64,000 bases of DNA, taken from NCBI RefSeq assembly GCF_025143365.1, contig NZ_JALXPE010000016.1, forward strand, positions 3,368-67,367, given 5' to 3'. Positions 33,906 to 42,746 of this stretch are shown here, in pieces (position 1 is the stretch's first letter; each line of letters begins with the position of its first letter). The position numbers were made by a program, and so were the translations under genes. The notes beneath the pieces are model-generated. The model saw nothing but the letters and a program-made list of their open reading frames with translations. It ran no database searches and was not told the DNA's origin. Source of the DNA: Microbacterium sp. p3-SID336 (GTDB lineage: Bacteria; Actinomycetota; Actinomycetes; Actinomycetales; Microbacteriaceae).

Positions 33906-33987
33906 CCGACTCACCCTAGCAGCGCCCCGACGTCAGGATGCCGTCATATCGGTGGTGCGGGACGCCGTGAGTGTCTGTGCGTGGGAG

Positions 33988-33993
33988 TAGCGT
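33988..33993 (+). promoter_or_regulatory. -10 box TAGCGT, leaderless start for the 34000 gene
   Basis: TAGCGT ends 6 nt before the ATG at 34000, which favours that start over the ATG at 33994. Confidence 0.5.
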
Positions 33994-33999
33994 ATGCGT

Positions 34000-34230
34000 A
34001 TGGGGACAGAACTGCGTCATCTGGTGGCAGCTTCGGTGGAAGCCGCCCGTCTTCACGCCGGAGTGTCACTCGGCTGGCTCGCCGACCGCTCCGGGCTCCC
34101 GGTCGAGACGCTCGACGGGCTGATGCGGGAGCAGGCCGACTTCACGATGGTCGATCTCGCTCGGATCGCCGAGGCCCTCGATGTCGCAGTCACGACCCTT
34201 CTTCCCTGCTCGCCCGCGGAAGACCTCTGA
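34000..34230 (+). CDS. Small XRE-like HTH protein
   Basis: A 76-residue protein that is essentially one HTH domain: VSLGWLADRSGLPVETLDGLM and TMVDLARIAEALDVAVTTLL. It is divergent from the XRE/ImmA pair and may counter-regulate it, as in phage switches. That link is inferred from position. Confidence 0.75.
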   Translation: MGTELRHLVAASVEAARLHAGVSLGWLADRSGLPVETLDGLMREQADFTMVDLARIAEALDVAVTTLLPCSPAEDL

Positions 34231-34253
34231 GGCGCGCGGAGCAGGCGGCGGAG

Positions 34254-34259
34254 TAGCGT
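34254..34259 (+). promoter_or_regulatory. -10 box TAGCGT, leaderless start for the 34267 gene
   Basis: TAGCGT ends 7 nt before the ATG at 34267. The same hexamer serves the 34000 gene. Confidence 0.5.
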
Positions 34260-34266
34260 GGGCGCT

Positions 34267-35193
34267 ATGAAGACAGTGCCGTTCGGATCCGCCACCGCCC
34301 CCGCCGTCATCGCCGGCATGATGCGCATCGATGCGAAGGATGACGAGCAGGTGCGCGAGCTCTATGCCGCGGCCAGGGAGTCGGGCATCGACTTCTTCGA
34401 CCACGCCGACATCTACGGCGGGTCCATGCATCACTGCGAGGCGCGGTTCGCCGACGCCCTGCGTCTCAGCTCTGCCGAGCGTGACGAGATCGTGCTGCAG
34501 ACGAAATGCGGGATCGTGCCCGCGCAGGGGATGTTCGACTTCTCCTTCGAGCACATCGTCGGGCAGGTCGAGGGGTCGCTCGCCGCCCTCCGCACGGACC
34601 GCATCGACGTGCTGCTGCTGCATCGCCCCGACGCCCTCGTGGAGCCGGACGAGGTCGCGCGTGCCTTCGACCACCTGGAGGCGGCCGGGAAGGTCAGGGC
34701 CTTCGGCGTCTCGAACCACACCCCACGGCAGATCGATCTCCTGCGCACCGCCGTCCGCCAGCCGCTCGTGGCGAACCAGCTGCAGCTGTCCCTGACGCAC
34801 GCGCCGATCATCGCGCAGCCCGTCGCCGCCAACATGGCCGGTCACGACCAGAGCATCGACCGCGACGGCGGCATCGTCGACTACTGCCGGATCAACGGCA
34901 TCACCGTGCAGGCCTGGTCGCCGTTCCAGAGCGGCTTCGGGGGCGGCGTGTTCCTCGACAACCCCGAGTACGGGGAGCTCAACGCGGTGATCGACCGGCT
35001 CGCCGCCGCGCACGGCGTGACCGCGCTCGCGATCGCGACGGCCTGGATCACGCGGCACCCCGCAGGAATGCAGGTCGTGCTGGGGACGACGACCCCGCAG
35101 CGCGTGCGCGACGCGGCCGCGGGAGCCGACATCGTCCTCACCAGAGCGGAATGGTACGAGCTGTTCCGCGCCGCCGGCCACCTGGTTCCCTAG
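34267..35193 (+). CDS. Aldo/keto reductase, YdhF-like
   Basis: A 308-residue TIM-barrel reductase: GIDFFDHADIYGG (catalytic Asp/Tyr region), EIVLQTKCGI (catalytic Lys), IDVLLLHRPDALVEPDEVA (His) and VRAFGVSNHTPRQIDLL. This set matches the YdhF group of NADPH-dependent oxidoreductases. The substrate is unknown. Confidence 0.88.
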   Translation: MKTVPFGSATAPAVIAGMMRIDAKDDEQVRELYAAARESGIDFFDHADIYGGSMHHCEARFADALRLSSAERDEIVLQTKCGIVPAQGMFDFSFEHIVGQVEGSLAALRTDRIDVLLLHRPDALVEPDEVARAFDHLEAAGKVRAFGVSNHTPRQIDLLRTAVRQPLVANQLQLSLTHAPIIAQPVAANMAGHDQSIDRDGGIVDYCRINGITVQAWSPFQSGFGGGVFLDNPEYGELNAVIDRLAAAHGVTALAIATAWITRHPAGMQVVLGTTTPQRVRDAAAGADIVLTRAEWYELFRAAGHLVP

Positions 35194-35219
35194 CCGGCTC
35201 GGCCCCGTCGCCCGTCGTC

Positions 35220-35225
35220 TACCCT
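35220..35225 (+). promoter_or_regulatory. -10 box TACCCT, leaderless start for the 35232 gene
   Basis: TACCCT ends 6 nt before the ATG at 35232, the same hexamer and gap as upstream of 27918. Confidence 0.5.
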
Positions 35226-35231
35226 GAAGCC

Positions 35232-35615
35232 ATGCCGTTCCTGTTCTCCATGCTCGTCATCGCGCTGATGATCGGTGCGCTGATCGACATCATCACGCGC
35301 GATGACGCGCAGGTGAAGCATCTGCCCAAGATGGTGTGGATCATCATCGTGATCCTGCTGCCGCTCGTCGGCAGTCTGCTGTGGTTCGCGATCGGCCGCG
35401 AGTACGGGGACGGCGGCATCCCGATCCCGAGCATGCGCCGCGCGGAGCGTCCGCGCACGCCCGTGGTCGACGTGCGCCCGGCGCCGCCGGTCGACACCAG
35501 GACCACCGAGCAGCAGATCGCCGACCTGGACCGCGAGATCGAGGAGTGGCGGCTCCGCGAGGAGATCGAGCGGCGGCGGCGCGAGCCGGGCGACGACGCG
35601 ACGCCGAACGCCTAG
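35232..35615 (+). CDS. PLDc_N-domain membrane protein
   Basis: A 127-residue protein. Two membrane segments (FLFSMLVIALMIGALIDI and MVWIIIVILLPLVGSLLWFA) form the PLDc_N motif normally found before cardiolipin synthases, ending in WFAIGRE. A charged, probably coiled-coil tail follows (IADLDREIEEWRLREEIER). There is no phospholipase HKD domain. The stop is immediately followed by a decayed DUF1254 gene. Confidence 0.75.
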   Translation: MPFLFSMLVIALMIGALIDIITRDDAQVKHLPKMVWIIIVILLPLVGSLLWFAIGREYGDGGIPIPSMRRAERPRTPVVDVRPAPPVDTRTTEQQIADLDREIEEWRLREEIERRRREPGDDATPNA

Positions 35616-35616
35616 C

Positions 35617-36470
35617 CCTCGCGCGCCCGCGGCGATCGACAAGCAGACCGTGATCCGGCTGAACCGTGACACGCTCTACAGCTTCGCCGTGGTCGACATC
35701 AGCCAGGGGGCGAGCTTCACCATCCCCGAGCACGGGGAGCGCTACCTGTCGGCGATGGTCGTGAACGAACACCACTACGTGAACGCCATCTTCCACGATG
35801 CCGGCGAGCACCGGCTCACCCTCGAGCAGTTCGGCACGCCCTACGTCGTGCTGGCGGTGCGCACGCTCGTCGACCCCGCCGATGCCGCCGACATCGACGC
35901 GGTCGCCGCGCTGCAGGACGCGATCAGCCTCGACGCCGTCGCCGCCGAGCCGTTCGCGATGCCGGACTACGACACGACCACGCTGGATGAGACCCGCCAG
36001 GCGCTGCTGGCGCTGGCGCGGAACCTGCATGGCTTCGACCGCATGTTCGGCTCGGCCGAGCAGGTTGACCCGGTGCGGCATCTGATCGGGACGGCGGCGG
36101 GCTGGGGCGGGCTCCCCTCCTTCGAGGCGAGCTACATCGGCGTCGATCCGCGCCTGCCCCGCGGGCGTTACGAGCTGACCGTGCGGGACGTGCCCGTCGA
36201 CGGCTTCTGGTCGATCTCGGTGTACAACGCGGAGGGGTACTTCGAGCCGAACGAGCGTGGCGCTTACACGATCAACAGCATCACCGGTGTACGCGATGAG
36301 GACGGATCCATCACGGTCCGCTTCGGCGACCACCCGACGGGCTGCCGAACGTGCTCCCGATCACCGACGGATGGAACTATCTGGTGCGGCTGTACCGTCC
36401 ACGTCCCGAGATCCTCGACGGCGCCTGGACCTTCCCTGCCTGCAGCCGTCTGCGGGATGACCGGGTTGCT
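35617..36470 (+). pseudogene. Decayed DUF1254/DUF1214 gene, 5'-truncated and frameshifted
   Basis: The first recognisable residues (RAPAAIDKQTVIRLNRDTLYS) belong well inside a DUF1254 protein, so the N-terminal part and start are missing right after the upstream stop. DUF1214 strands follow (YELTVRDVPVDGFWSISVYN). Near 36335 one base is missing: CACCCGACGGGCTG should be CACCCGGACGGGCTG. The frame then jumps to [15 protein letters not shown] and [11 protein letters not shown], the normal C-terminus. Two independent lesions indicate a pseudogene; a GTG at 35650 could still give a shorter product. The exact 3' end is uncertain. Confidence 0.8.
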
Positions 36471-37687
36471 CACGCACCGGCGCCCTCGCCGGCTCTCGCG
36501 GTCTTCGCGGCCACCGCGCGCTCGACGCTCGCGGGGGAGAGCACCTCGCGAGCGACCATGATCGCGGCGCCGAGCACCGCCGCACGGTCGCCGGCCTGCG
36601 ACTGGACGATCGCCAGGTGCTGCGTGGCGAGCGGGATGGACCGACGGTAGACGACCTCGCGCACCCCCGCCAGCAGGTGCTCTCCGGCGCGCGCGATGCT
36701 CCCGCCCAGCACGATGATGGAGGGGTTGAGCAGGTTCACCACCGAGGCCAGCACCTCGCCGACGTCGCGCCCGGCCTGCCGCGTCGCCTCGATCGCCGTC
36801 GCGTTGCCGGCGCGCACGAGGTCGACCACGTCGGACGCGCCCTGCACGTCGTGGCCTTCGGCGCGCAGCGCTATCGCGAGCGCCGACCCGCTCGCCAGCG
36901 CCTCCAGATCGCGCTCGTCTCCCGGCTCGCGCACCGACCCGGCGCCGATCGGCACCTGCACGTGCCCCATGTCTCCCGCGGAGCCCTGCGCGCCACGCTG
37001 CAGATGGCCGCCCGCGATGATGCCGGCGCCGATGCCGGTGGAGACCTTCACGAAGATGAGGTCGTCGACGTGCGGCCAGCTGGTGGCCTGCTCTCCGAGC
37101 GCCAGGATGTTCACGTCGTTGTCGACCAGCACGGGCACGTCGAAGGTGCGCTGCACGTAGCCGGGCACGTCGAACCGATCCCAGCCGGGCATGATGGGCG
37201 GGTTGGTGGGGCGGCCGGTGGAGTGCTCCACGGGGCCGGGCACGCCGATGCCGACCCCGAGGAGCGGGAGACCTCCGGAGGCGGCGGCGAGCAGATCGGT
37301 GCCGTCGGCCAGGATCGAGTCGAGCAGACGCTTCGGGCCATCGCCGATGTCGATCGTGCGGGTCCTGACATCGAGGATCACTCCGGCGAGATCGGCGACA
37401 GCGACCGTCGCATGCGTGGCGCCCAGGTCCACGGCCAGGACGAGGCCGGCCCGGGGGTTGAACGCGACCCGAGCCGGCGGGCGGCCGCCGGTCGAGGCGG
37501 CCTCTCCCGCGGGGCGGAGCAGACCGGCGGCAAGCAGAGCGTCCACGCGGAGCGCGACCGTGGAGCGGGCCAGGCCCGTCAGCGCCGCCAGCTCGGCCTT
37601 CGTGCGCGCCTGGCCGTCGCGGAGGATCTGGAAGATCTCGCCGGTGCCGGGGGCGGGCGTCACGATCGGCTTCAGCACGTCAACCAT
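36470..37687 (-). CDS. ROK-family transcriptional repressor
   Basis: A 405-residue NagC/Mlc-like protein. The N-terminal winged HTH reads [23 protein letters not shown]. The sugar-kinase-like domain has [17 protein letters not shown] (phosphate 1), [13 protein letters not shown] and [13 protein letters not shown]. The classical ROK zinc-site cysteine motif is not evident. I chose the ATG at 37687. It is divergent from the sugar import operon at 37801 and probably represses it until a sugar ligand binds. Confidence 0.88.
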   Translation of the reverse strand: MVDVLKPIVTPAPGTGEIFQILRDGQARTKAELAALTGLARSTVALRVDALLAAGLLRPAGEAASTGGRPPARVAFNPRAGLVLAVDLGATHATVAVADLAGVILDVRTRTIDIGDGPKRLLDSILADGTDLLAAASGGLPLLGVGIGVPGPVEHSTGRPTNPPIMPGWDRFDVPGYVQRTFDVPVLVDNDVNILALGEQATSWPHVDDLIFVKVSTGIGAGIIAGGHLQRGAQGSAGDMGHVQVPIGAGSVREPGDERDLEALASGSALAIALRAEGHDVQGASDVVDLVRAGNATAIEATRQAGRDVGEVLASVVNLLNPSIIVLGGSIARAGEHLLAGVREVVYRRSIPLATQHLAIVQSQAGDRAAVLGAAIMVAREVLSPASVERAVAAKTARAGEGAGA

Positions 37688-37721
37688 GGCGTCAGTAAAC
37701 CACAGCATTCGACGGCAGAGC

Positions 37722-37745
37722 CGTGGACTTCGAATTCGATCCACG
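37722..37745. promoter_or_regulatory. Candidate ROK operator
   Basis: CGTGGA (37722-37727) and TCCACG (37740-37745) flank a TTCGAATTCG core. The TTCGAA words resemble Mlc/NagC sites. It lies between the divergent ROK gene and the operon starting at 37801. Confidence 0.5.
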
Positions 37746-37800
37746 CATCTTTTGACGAGGCACTAGCAAAAGTGGTCTCGAGTGTGTCAGACTCCCCGAC

Positions 37801-38910
37801 ATGACAACGGATGTCACAGACACCGGGCTCGGAACGATCCGAACCGGGATCCTCGGCGGGGGCTTCATGGCCCGCGTCCACCGCTCAGCGGCCCGCGACG
37901 CCGGCGCCGAGCTGCGGGCCATCGCCACCCGGTCCCTGCAGGGGGCCAGAGACGCGGCCCACGCGCTGGGAGCCGAGCGCGCCGAGAGCGACGCCGACGC
38001 CCTCCTCGATGCCGCGGACATCGACGTCGTGCACATCTGCACCCCGAACGCCACGCACGCCGAGCTCGCACGGCGGGCACTCGCCGCAGGCAAGCACGTC
38101 GTCTGCGAGAAGCCGCTCGCGACCTCGGCGGCCGACGCCGCCGCACTCGCCGAACAGGCCGCGCAGAGCGGTCGCATCGCGGCGGTGCCGTTCGTATACC
38201 GCTATCACCCCATGGTGCGGGAGGCCAGGGCCCGCGTCGCACGCGGCGAGGTCGGCGAACTGCTGACGCTGGACTGCTCGTACCTGCAGGACTGGATGCT
38301 GCTGCCCACCGACGACGACTGGCGCGTGCGGTCGGCCTCCGGCGGCGCCTCCCGCGCCTTCGCCGACATCGGCTCGCACCTGTGCGACCTCATCGAGTTC
38401 GTGACGGGCGAGCGGATCCACGCGCTCAGCGCCCGCACGCGCCGCGTGCACCCCGAGCGCGCAGGACACGCTGTCGACACCGAGGACATCGTGGCCGTGC
38501 TCATCGAGACGGACTCCGGCGCCCTGGGCACCCTGCTCATCTCGCAGATGGCCCCTGGACGCAAGAACGCGCTGACGCTCGAGCTGCACGGCTCGCAGCA
38601 GAGCCTGCGCTTCGAGCAGGAGCGGCCGGAGGAGCTGTGGGTGGGGATGCGCGAGGAGTCGCGACTGCTGCTGAGGGACCCCGCGACCGCCGACGCCGCC
38701 TCCGTGCGGCTGCAGCGGGTGCCGGCCGGCCACGCCATGGGCTACCAGGACGCCTTCAACGGCTTCGTCGCCGACGTGTACGCCGCCATGGCCGGTGCGG
38801 CACCGGACGGGATGCCCACGTTCGCCGACGGGCATCGCGCCGCGGTGCTCACCGAGGCCGTGCTCGACTCGGCCGCGCACGGCGGACGATGGGTGGAGGT
38901 GACGGCATGA
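37801..38910 (+). CDS. Gfo/Idh/MocA-family dehydrogenase
   Basis: A 369-residue NAD(P)-dependent oxidoreductase. The Rossmann motif is GILGGGFMARVH, followed by DVVHICTPNATHAELARRAL and the family motif GKHVVCEKPLATS. The C-terminal sheet domain carries RAFADIGSHLCDLIEF (His ligand region). It is the first gene of the sugar operon, overlapping the ABC ATPase gene by 4 bases, so it probably oxidises the imported sugar or polyol. Confidence 0.88.
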   Translation: MTTDVTDTGLGTIRTGILGGGFMARVHRSAARDAGAELRAIATRSLQGARDAAHALGAERAESDADALLDAADIDVVHICTPNATHAELARRALAAGKHVVCEKPLATSAADAAALAEQAAQSGRIAAVPFVYRYHPMVREARARVARGEVGELLTLDCSYLQDWMLLPTDDDWRVRSASGGASRAFADIGSHLCDLIEFVTGERIHALSARTRRVHPERAGHAVDTEDIVAVLIETDSGALGTLLISQMAPGRKNALTLELHGSQQSLRFEQERPEELWVGMREESRLLLRDPATADAASVRLQRVPAGHAMGYQDAFNGFVADVYAAMAGAAPDGMPTFADGHRAAVLTEAVLDSAAHGGRWVEVTA

Positions 38911-40478
38911 CCGCGACCACGACCGCGCCCGTGCTCGCCGCGACGGGCATCCGCAAGTCGTTCTTCGGCGTCGAGGTGCTGCGCGGCGTCGACTTCGACG
39001 TGCGGCCCGGCGAAGTGCACGGACTGGTCGGGGAGAACGGTGCGGGCAAGTCGACCCTCATGAAGATCATCGCGGGCGTGCAGCCCGCCGACGAGGGGGC
39101 CATCACCTACCGGGGCGAGGAGGTGCACCACGCGCATCCGCGCCAGGCCATGGACGCCGGCATCGTCACGGTGTTCCAGGAGTTCACGCTGCTCCCCGAG
39201 CGCACCGTCGCCCAGAACGTCTACCTCGGACGCGAGCCGCGGCGACGGGGGCTCGTGGACCTCCGCGGCATGAACGCGCGCACGGCGGAGCTGCTCACGG
39301 ATCTCGGGGTGACCTTCATCGACCCGCAGGCCAGGGTCGGCTCGCTCACCGTCGCGGAGCAGCAGATCGTCGAGATCGTGAAGGCCCTGTCCTTCGACGC
39401 GCAGGTCATCTCGATGGACGAGCCCACCGCGGCGCTCAGCGACCGCGAGGTCGAGCTGCTCTACGCGATCATCCGGCGCCTCACCGCGCGCGGAGTCGCC
39501 GTGATCTACGTGTCGCACCGGCTCAAGGAGATCTTCGACCTGTGCGATCGCATCACGATCCTCAAGGACGGCGCCCTGGTCTCGACGGACGAGACCGCAG
39601 CGCTCACCACCGACGAGCTCGTGCGGCGCATGGTCGGCCGTTCCATCCAGTCGTACTTCCCCGACCGGCTCGCGGGCACTGCCGTGGGCGCCCCGCGGCT
39701 CGAGCTCGACCGCTGCGGCAACGCCTACGTCGACGGGGTGTCGCTGACGCTCCGCGCCGGGGAGATCGTCGGCGTCGCCGGGCTCCAGGGCTCGGGTCGC
39801 ACGGAGCTCGTCGAGGGCGTGTTCGGCATCCAGGCGTTCACCCGCGGCGAGCTGCGCATCGACGGAGCCCCCGTCCGCATCACCGGCCCGAGGGCTGCCG
39901 TGCGCGCGGGTCTCGCGCTCGTGTCGGAGGACCGCAAGGCGCAGGGCCTCGCGCTCGGGCAGTCGATCCTCGACAACGCCCTGCTCGTGGTGCGCAGCGT
40001 GTTCGCCGGTCGCACGGCCGTGTCGCGGCGAGAGGTGCCCGGTGTGCTGAGCGCCTTGGAGGTCTCCTCCCGCGGGCTGGACCAGGAGGTGCGCTTCCTC
40101 TCCGGCGGCAACCAGCAGAAGGTCGTGCTCGCCAAGTGGCTGCTCACCCAGCCTCATGTGGTGCTGTTCGACGAGCCGACGCGAGGGATCGACGTCGGCG
40201 CCAAGTACGCGGTGTACCAGCTGATGCGCGAGCTCGCGGCGCAGGGGAAGGCCGTGCTCATGGTGTCCAGCGAGCTGCCGGAGGTCATCGGCATGAGCGA
40301 CCGCATCCTCGTGATGCACGATGGCGAGCTCGTCGCGGAGCTGCCCGCCGGGTCGGCCGAGCACGAGATCCTCGGCGCGGCGACCGGGGCGACCGCCGGC
40401 GCGCACGGCGAGACCCGCGTACCGGACGGCGGTCGCGCTCCGCGCGCCGGTGGCGTCGATGAGGGAGGCGCGCGATGA
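38907..40478 (+). CDS. Sugar ABC transporter ATP-binding protein (RbsA/MglA type)
   Basis: A 523-residue duplicated ATPase of the CUT2 class. Domain 1 has Walker A GENGAGKST and Walker B VISMDEPTAAL; domain 2 has LSGGNQQKVVLAKWL and VVLFDEPTRGIDVGAKYAVY. The second Walker A is degenerate (LQGSGRTE), as is normal for RbsA. The ATG overlaps the dehydrogenase stop as ATGA. Confidence 0.93.
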   Translation: MTATTTAPVLAATGIRKSFFGVEVLRGVDFDVRPGEVHGLVGENGAGKSTLMKIIAGVQPADEGAITYRGEEVHHAHPRQAMDAGIVTVFQEFTLLPERTVAQNVYLGREPRRRGLVDLRGMNARTAELLTDLGVTFIDPQARVGSLTVAEQQIVEIVKALSFDAQVISMDEPTAALSDREVELLYAIIRRLTARGVAVIYVSHRLKEIFDLCDRITILKDGALVSTDETAALTTDELVRRMVGRSIQSYFPDRLAGTAVGAPRLELDRCGNAYVDGVSLTLRAGEIVGVAGLQGSGRTELVEGVFGIQAFTRGELRIDGAPVRITGPRAAVRAGLALVSEDRKAQGLALGQSILDNALLVVRSVFAGRTAVSRREVPGVLSALEVSSRGLDQEVRFLSGGNQQKVVLAKWLLTQPHVVLFDEPTRGIDVGAKYAVYQLMRELAAQGKAVLMVSSELPEVIGMSDRILVMHDGELVAELPAGSAEHEILGAATGATAGAHGETRVPDGGRAPRAGGVDEGGAR

Positions 40479-41680
40479 ACCGCCTGCGCGCCGGATCACG
40501 GTTCCGCGTCGACTCGACCGTCATCGTGCTCGGCATCCTGCTGCTGACCCTCGTGGTCGGCGCGATCCTCGTGGCCACCGTCGGCCGCAACTTCCTCAGC
40601 GCCGGCAACATCCGCGACATCCTGACCGGCATGAGCGTGCTGGGGCTCGTGGCCATCGGGCAGACCCTCGTCGTCCTCGGTGCCTCGCTCGACTTGTCCG
40701 TCACGTATGTGATCAGCCTGTCCAGCCTGCTGGCGGCCACGATCATGAACGGCAATCCAGGCAACATCCCGGTCGCGGTCCTCGTGACGCTGCTCGTGTG
40801 CGCCGGCATCGGACTGCTCAACGGTCTCATCGTCACCGTGCTCAAGGTCAACGGCTTCATCGCCACGCTTGGCGTCGGCCTGATCCTGCAGGGCATCCTC
40901 AACACCAACTTCGAAGGGTCCGCGGGCAGCGTGCCCTGGGCGTTCCAGCTGATCGGCGCCACCGGTGTCGGCCCTGTCCCGGTGTCCACCCTCATCATGA
41001 TCGTGCTCGCCGTGCTGGTGTGGGTGCTGCTGAACCGCACCCGCACGGGCGCGCACCTGTATGCGGTCGGCGGCGACCCCGAGATCGCGCGGCTCAGCGG
41101 CGTCCGCACCCGCATGCCGCTGATCTGGGCGCACGTGCTGTGCTCGGTGTTCGCCGGACTCGCGGGGCTGCTGCTCGCCAGCAGGCTCGGCGTCGGCAGC
41201 CCGACCGTCGGACAGCAGGGCGGGTACGCGCTGCTGTCGATCGCCGCGGTGGTGCTCGGCGGCACGCTCCTGCTCGGCGGCCGCGGCTCCCTGTGGGGCA
41301 CGATCGGCGGCGTCGCGATCCTCGCGGTGGTGGACAACGTCATGAGCGTCATGCAGGTCAATCCGTTCCTGAAGGACGTCGTGCGCGGCATCGTGATCGT
41401 CGCGGCCGTGGCGGTCTACAGCCGCAGGGCGATCGTCCGCCGCCGCCCGCGCTTCGGCCCCGGCGGCACGCGCACGAGTGGAGACGACGCCGCCAGGGCC
41501 GCTGATGCCGACATGGCCGCCGCTGCCACCCAGCTGGCCGACCCTGCGGCCGACGTCGCCGCCGTCGACAGCCCCACCACCCATACCGCCCATACCGCCG
41601 CCGACATCGCGGCCGTGGACACCCCCGCCGCGGATACGTCGGCCGATACCGCCGCCACGACGGAAGGAGGCCGCCCATGA
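40475..41680 (+). CDS. Sugar ABC permease (RbsC type) with repetitive tail
   Basis: A 401-residue membrane protein with about ten hydrophobic segments and the RbsC motif LLASRLGVGSPTVGQQGGYALLSIAAVVLGG. Residues after about 325 form an Ala/Asp/Thr-rich cytoplasmic or disordered tail with imperfect repeats (ADVAAVDSP, ADIAAVDTP). Most RbsC proteins end near residue 330. It overlaps its neighbours by 4 bases on both sides. Confidence 0.92.
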   Translation: MNRLRAGSRFRVDSTVIVLGILLLTLVVGAILVATVGRNFLSAGNIRDILTGMSVLGLVAIGQTLVVLGASLDLSVTYVISLSSLLAATIMNGNPGNIPVAVLVTLLVCAGIGLLNGLIVTVLKVNGFIATLGVGLILQGILNTNFEGSAGSVPWAFQLIGATGVGPVPVSTLIMIVLAVLVWVLLNRTRTGAHLYAVGGDPEIARLSGVRTRMPLIWAHVLCSVFAGLAGLLLASRLGVGSPTVGQQGGYALLSIAAVVLGGTLLLGGRGSLWGTIGGVAILAVVDNVMSVMQVNPFLKDVVRGIVIVAAVAVYSRRAIVRRRPRFGPGGTRTSGDDAARAADADMAAAATQLADPAADVAAVDSPTTHTAHTAADIAAVDTPAADTSADTAATTEGGRP

Positions 41681-42744
41681 ACGCGCTGCGTACCCTGGTG
41701 AGTCCGCGGGGAGCCGTGTTCCTGCTGCTCGTGGTGCTGCTCGTCGCCGTCACGGTCCTCAACCCGAGCTTCGCCGATCCAGGACAGTTCATGCGGTTCC
41801 TGCAGCGCGTCGCCCCCATCGCGATCGTGGCGATCGGCCAGTACTTCGTGATCATCGCGGGGGAGTTCGACCTGTCGCAGGGCTCGCTCATCACGGCGCA
41901 GGTCATCATCGCGGGCAACCTCGTCGGACAGGACGACTCCCGCACGATCCCCGTACTGCTGCTCATGGTGGTGTTCGCCGTGGCGGTCGGCCTCGTGAAC
42001 GGCGTGTTGACCACGCTGCTCAAAGTGCCGTCGTTCATCGTCACGCTCGGCATGATGCTGGCCCTGCTGGGCGGCGTCATGTGGTGGACCGGGGGAGCGG
42101 CGACCGGGAACCCCGCGGACAGCTTCCGCGAGATCGGCCGCGGCGGCTTCCGGGACGTGCCGCTGCTCGAGTTCATCCCGTGGGCCGTGCTGCTGCTGAT
42201 CGCCTGGCTCGCGCTCGGCATCTGGGTCACGAAGCGCCCGCTCGGCAAGACGCTCATCGCGGTGGGCGACAACGCCAGGGCGGTGGACTACGCGGGAGCC
42301 CGCCGTGCCTGGGTCACCACCCGCGCTTTCGTCATCTCGTCGCTGTCCGCGACGCTCTCGGCCGTGCTGCTCGTCGGCTACGCGGGCGTGCACCCCTCGG
42401 TCGGACGCGGTTACGAGTTCACCGCGATCACCGCGGTCGTGCTCGGCGGTGTCGTGCTGGGCGGAGGGCGCGGCTGGATCGTCGGGGCCGTCGCCGGCGC
42501 CTTCACGCTCGAAGCGCTCTTCATGCTGCTGAACATCGCAGGAGTCCCGTCGACGCTGCGCGACGCCGTGCAGGGCGTCATCATCATCGCCGCGGTCGCC
42601 TACTCGGCTGTCGCCTTCCGGGCTCGACGGCGCCGCGCACCGCAGGTCGCGCAGACGCCGGCGGACCCCGCGGATGCGCGCACGCCGACCGGCGCCGCGG
42701 CCGCACAGACCAGCACCATCCACACAGAAACCAGAGGAGATTAG
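41677..42744 (+). CDS. Second sugar ABC permease (RbsC type)
   Basis: A 355-residue paralogue of the previous permease: QYFVIIAGEFDLSQGSLITAQVII, LKVPSFIVTLGMMLALLGG and YAGVHPSVGRGYEFTAITAVVLGG. Two different RbsC-type permeases suggest a heterodimeric channel. The C-terminal 35 residues are Ala/Thr-rich. It starts in an ATGA overlap. Confidence 0.92.
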   Translation: MNALRTLVSPRGAVFLLLVVLLVAVTVLNPSFADPGQFMRFLQRVAPIAIVAIGQYFVIIAGEFDLSQGSLITAQVIIAGNLVGQDDSRTIPVLLLMVVFAVAVGLVNGVLTTLLKVPSFIVTLGMMLALLGGVMWWTGGAATGNPADSFREIGRGGFRDVPLLEFIPWAVLLLIAWLALGIWVTKRPLGKTLIAVGDNARAVDYAGARRAWVTTRAFVISSLSATLSAVLLVGYAGVHPSVGRGYEFTAITAVVLGGVVLGGGRGWIVGAVAGAFTLEALFMLLNIAGVPSTLRDAVQGVIIIAAVAYSAVAFRARRRRAPQVAQTPADPADARTPTGAAAAQTSTIHTETRGD

Positions 42745-42746
42745 CA

